The notes under the pieces were generated by a model that had not been told where the DNA came from, searched no databases, and saw only the letters and a program-made list of their open reading frames with translations. From assembly GCA_948794795.1 (NCBI GenBank), contig CAQGLR010000084.1, positions 1 to 5,377 of the forward strand: a DNA stretch of 5,377 nucleotides, read 5' to 3'. This document shows, in pieces, positions 4,782-5,377 of the stretch (positions are counted from its first letter, which is position 1; each line of letters begins with the position of its first letter). Origin of the DNA: an uncultured Lachnospiraceae bacterium (GTDB lineage Bacteria > Bacillota > Clostridia > Lachnospirales > Lachnospiraceae). Made by a program: the position numbers and the translations under genes.

Positions 4782-5377
4782 TTATTTTCCTTTAATATCA
4801 ACAATAACATATTCACAATGCTTTCCTGTACGCATGGAATATGTCCATCCTGCCACTCCAGAAGATACAATTAATTTGCAGCAGCCTTTTTTATACATTC
4901 CATAATTTAATACACCAGCAATTTCAGAAAGTGGTCCTGCCGGCCATATCTGTCCCCCGTGTGTATGCCCCGAAAGTTCAAGACTGGCTCCTTGTGCATC
5001 ATTTTCTTCTACACCTATAGGCTGGTGGTCTGCTACAATTATATATTTACTATGGTCTGCATCTTTTAATATTTTTTTAGAAGACAAGCGGTCTGAATGC
5101 CCTCCCATAGTGGCATCAGCCCTGCCTGCAAGGATTATCCCATTACCAGTTTCTACATATGTATCCTCTAAAATCTGTATTCCATTCTGGGTAATTGCCT
5201 GTTCCAGCTCCTCATCAGAAAAAGTCCTGTGGTCTGTATATGGCTGTCTGTCATGGTTTCCATATACATAATATATACCATGCTGGTTTTTAAGGCTTCC
5301 AAGCAGGCTGAATACTTCCTGCATATAGTCATTCAATTTGAAAAAAGGAATAAATAGCGTCATCAAGAGAAGAAAAA
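4782..5377 (-). CDS. YkuE-type calcineurin-like metallophosphoesterase, 5' end outside the window
   Basis: The protein runs in from the right edge; about 198 codons are present. Visible family motifs, numbered from the TTG codon at 5366 as residue 1, are YGNHD (35-39), VADHQP (111-116) and SGHTHGGQIWP (132-142). These are the third, fourth and fifth metal-binding blocks of the calcineurin-like fold. GHTHGGQ and the following RTGKHCEYVIVDIKG end are typical of the YkuE branch, which is usually membrane-anchored at its N-terminus and hydrolyses phosphoester bonds with two bound metals. The first blocks (DxH, GDxxD) should lie to the right. The bases near the edge read FLLLMTLFIPFF in this frame, whereas one frame over reads LDDAIYSFF, closer to a GDxxD region. 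A frameshift in the T-run at 5341-5346 (minus strand) is therefore possible. The TTG or ATG near 5363 should not be taken as the true start. The DUF3737 gene follows after 23 bp. Confidence 0.88.
   Translation of the reverse strand, partial: FLLLMTLFIPFFKLNDYMQEVFSLLGSLKNQHGIYYVYGNHDRQPYTDHRTFSDEELEQAITQNGIQILEDTYVETGNGIILAGRADATMGGHSDRLSSKKILKDADHSKYIIVADHQPIGVEENDAQGASLELSGHTHGGQIWPAGPLSEIAGVLNYGMYKKGCCKLIVSSGVAGWTYSMRTGKHCEYVIVDIKGK

Overview
The window is AT-rich, with clostridial-type Shine-Dalgarno sequences (AAGGAGG) and a DUF3737 gene next to a YkuE-type phosphoesterase gene. This points to a low-GC Firmicute, most likely a gut or rumen Clostridia/Lachnospiraceae member. That placement is inferred from composition and gene types, not from a marker gene.

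Left part (1-2071): an insertion-sequence graveyard. A short GC-rich stretch and a terminator-like hairpin (117-161) are followed by the C-terminal remnant of an IS982-family transposase (about 323-545, minus). This abuts the N-terminal remnant of an ISAs1-type transposase carrying five in-frame stops (about 546-831, minus). A second ISAs1-family element (899-2062) is inserted 58 bp upstream of that remnant's start. It still has both ends: 25-bp terminal inverted repeats matching at 23/25 positions, and a perfect 9-bp target duplication (ACTCTTGGA). Its transposase (913-2013, minus) is dead: two nonsense codons, a pair of compensating frameshifts that a plain ORF call hides, and a lysine where the family has its probable catalytic glutamate.

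Middle part (2072-3770): a very AT-rich, gene-poor stretch of about 650 bp. It holds a good sigma-A-type promoter (TTGACA, 17 bp, TATATA) whose spacer contains a perfect inverted repeat overlapping the -35 box. Downstream are two plus-strand genes of unrecognised family, 1 bp apart: a 172-residue protein with a clear signal peptide and a 166-residue protein with one N-terminal membrane segment. They end in a strong 16-bp-stem terminator that includes the stop codon. This exported two-protein cassette is the least explained coding content here.

Right part (3771-5377, minus): a two-gene unit transcribed towards the cassette. A calcineurin-like metallophosphoesterase (YkuE type, running off the right edge, with a possible frameshift near the edge) is followed 23 bp later by a DUF3737 beta-helix-like protein.

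No tRNA, rRNA, CRISPR array or replication origin was seen. No clear new defence or mobile system is evident. The most notable items are the cleanly bounded but inactive ISAs1 copy nested upstream of older IS debris, and the orphan secreted/membrane protein pair.
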